From the NCBI GenBank assembly GCA_002713545.1, contig PATJ01000034.1, positions 25,875 through 39,404 on the forward strand: DNA of 13,530 nucleotides. Direction: 5' to 3'. Under the pieces are notes generated by a model. That model did no database searches and was not told the origin of the DNA. It saw only the letters and a list, made by a program, of their open reading frames with translations. The position numbers and the translations under genes were made by a program. The DNA comes from Acidimicrobiaceae bacterium (GTDB lineage Bacteria; Actinomycetota; Acidimicrobiia; Acidimicrobiales; MedAcidi-G1). Positions 12,922 through 13,530 of the stretch are shown here, in pieces (within the stretch, counting starts at the first letter, position 1; each line of letters opens with the position of its first letter).

Positions 12922-13530
12922 CTAACTACTAATTGGAGTCAGTTCGTCTTTCCCTTCGTCATCCTGAACCAAATTCCAACCACAAAGGCGTGCTAGAAGA
13001 GTCTGACCTTCTTCGGGGCCACTCGCTATAATCTCGTCTCCAGAGGATAGACGTACTTTACCTCTTGGCATATACAGGTATCCTCCGCCTCGTCGAATTG
13101 CCAGAACTGTGAAGCCAGGTTCGATATTTAGACCTAATTCAGACAATGAAACATTGTCCGCTGAGGAGCCTGTGGCTACTGGATATCTAACTACAACCTC
13201 ATCTGCTTCGCCTAAAGCTATTTCCAGAATCGGGTGAAGTTCTTCTTCTTTTTCGACCAACCAGACCATTGCCTGTGCCTGGTCGCCAATATCTTCTGCT
13301 GCTTCCGCTAAGTGCAATAGTCCTCTCAATTTTTCAGGTTCAACGTCACTTAAAGCTGAACGTAACACCCAAAGTTCGAGATGGTCTTTCATTTCATCTA
13401 AACGGTCTTCAAGGTGTCTGACTTCAGAAGCCAGTCCTGTATCAGCTAAAACAAGTGCGCTGTATGCGAGACCGACTGCTGCTTCGGAGAGGTTTTTCAT
13501 TTCCACAAGAACATCAACAGCACGGTCGAG
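12922..13530 (-). CDS. PhoU-like / TrkA-C (RCK_C) domain protein, 5'-truncated by window edge
   Basis: A protein with an N-terminal PhoU-like helical region (about the first 110 visible residues, with LVEMKNLSEAAVGLAYSALV, VRHLEDRLDEMKDHLELW and AAEDIGDQAQAMVWLV) and a C-terminal RCK_C/TrkA-C domain (about the next 70, with LGLNIEPGFTVLAIRRGGG, YLYMPRGKVRLSSGDEIIASG). RCK_C domains bind small ligands and control ion channels or transporters, and PhoU-TrkA-C proteins are often encoded beside cation transporters. A regulatory role in cation transport is therefore likely (inference). A GTG at 13506 and an ATG at 13500 are in frame. The frame stays open to base 13530 with plausible coding (LDRAVDVL), and homologous proteins begin further upstream, so the true start is probably outside the window. 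It converges on the SPFH gene with a 6-base gap. Confidence 0.82.
   Translation of the reverse strand, partial: LDRAVDVLVEMKNLSEAAVGLAYSALVLADTGLASEVRHLEDRLDEMKDHLELWVLRSALSDVEPEKLRGLLHLAEAAEDIGDQAQAMVWLVEKEEELHPILEIALGEADEVVVRYPVATGSSADNVSLSELGLNIEPGFTVLAIRRGGGYLYMPRGKVRLSSGDEIIASGPEEGQTLLARLCGWNLVQDDEGKDELTPISS

Noticed and set aside
1-13530. CRISPR array, tRNA, mobile element or defence island
   Set aside because: No evenly spaced repeats, cloverleaf-like segments, transposase or integrase motifs, or terminal inverted repeats were seen; the genes are core metabolic and housekeeping types.

Overview
The window looks like chromosomal DNA from a low-GC actinobacterium, most likely a marine, streamlined one such as a member of Acidimicrobiia (class is inference). 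Three genes carry the lineage signal: an Mca-type mycothiol S-conjugate amidase, a NucS/EndoMS mismatch endonuclease, and a CysQ with a mycobacterial-type layout. A luciferase-like F420-type oxidoreductase supports this. By eye the GC content is about 40-45 %, low for actinobacteria, and genes are packed with overlaps or gaps of a few bases.

Layout. Bases 1-1093 (minus) hold a 3'-truncated exonuclease III (xthA) preceded by a HAD phosphatase. Bases 1157-2857 (plus) hold the translation factor ettA. Bases 2854-5625 (minus) are a cysD-cysN-cysC operon that makes APS and then PAPS from sulfate. Divergent from it, bases 5695-8927 (plus) are a tight four-gene run: cysQ (PAP/PAPS phosphatase), nucS, a geranylgeranyl-reductase-family flavoprotein, and a PAP2 phosphatase. 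Bases 8936-10185 (minus) hold a 63-residue acidic small protein and an F420-type oxidoreductase. A 59-residue small ORF (10249-10428, plus) converges on mca (10474-11355, minus). Bases 11461-12915 (plus) are an NfeD-SPFH membrane pair. A PhoU/TrkA-C protein (12922 to the right edge, minus) is cut off at its 5' end.

How the genes fit together. CysDN and CysC form PAPS, and CysQ removes PAP or PAPS, so the divergent pair makes a synthesis/clearance unit with interleaved promoter elements. No PAPS/APS reductase or sulfotransferase is in the window, so the use of the PAPS is not shown. NucS, XthA and EttA are housekeeping genome-maintenance and translation genes. The reductase and PAP2 genes overlap by 4 bases and suggest a shared isoprenoid or lipid job.

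No tRNA, rRNA, CRISPR, insertion sequence or phage gene was seen, and there is no gene-free stretch above about 105 bases. I see no convincing undescribed multi-gene system. The most interesting signals are a repeated leaderless-type start geometry (a TANNNT box 6-8 bases before the start, no Shine-Dalgarno) at five genes, the interleaved cysD/cysQ promoters, the clamp-motif-like NucS tail, and two unassigned small proteins.
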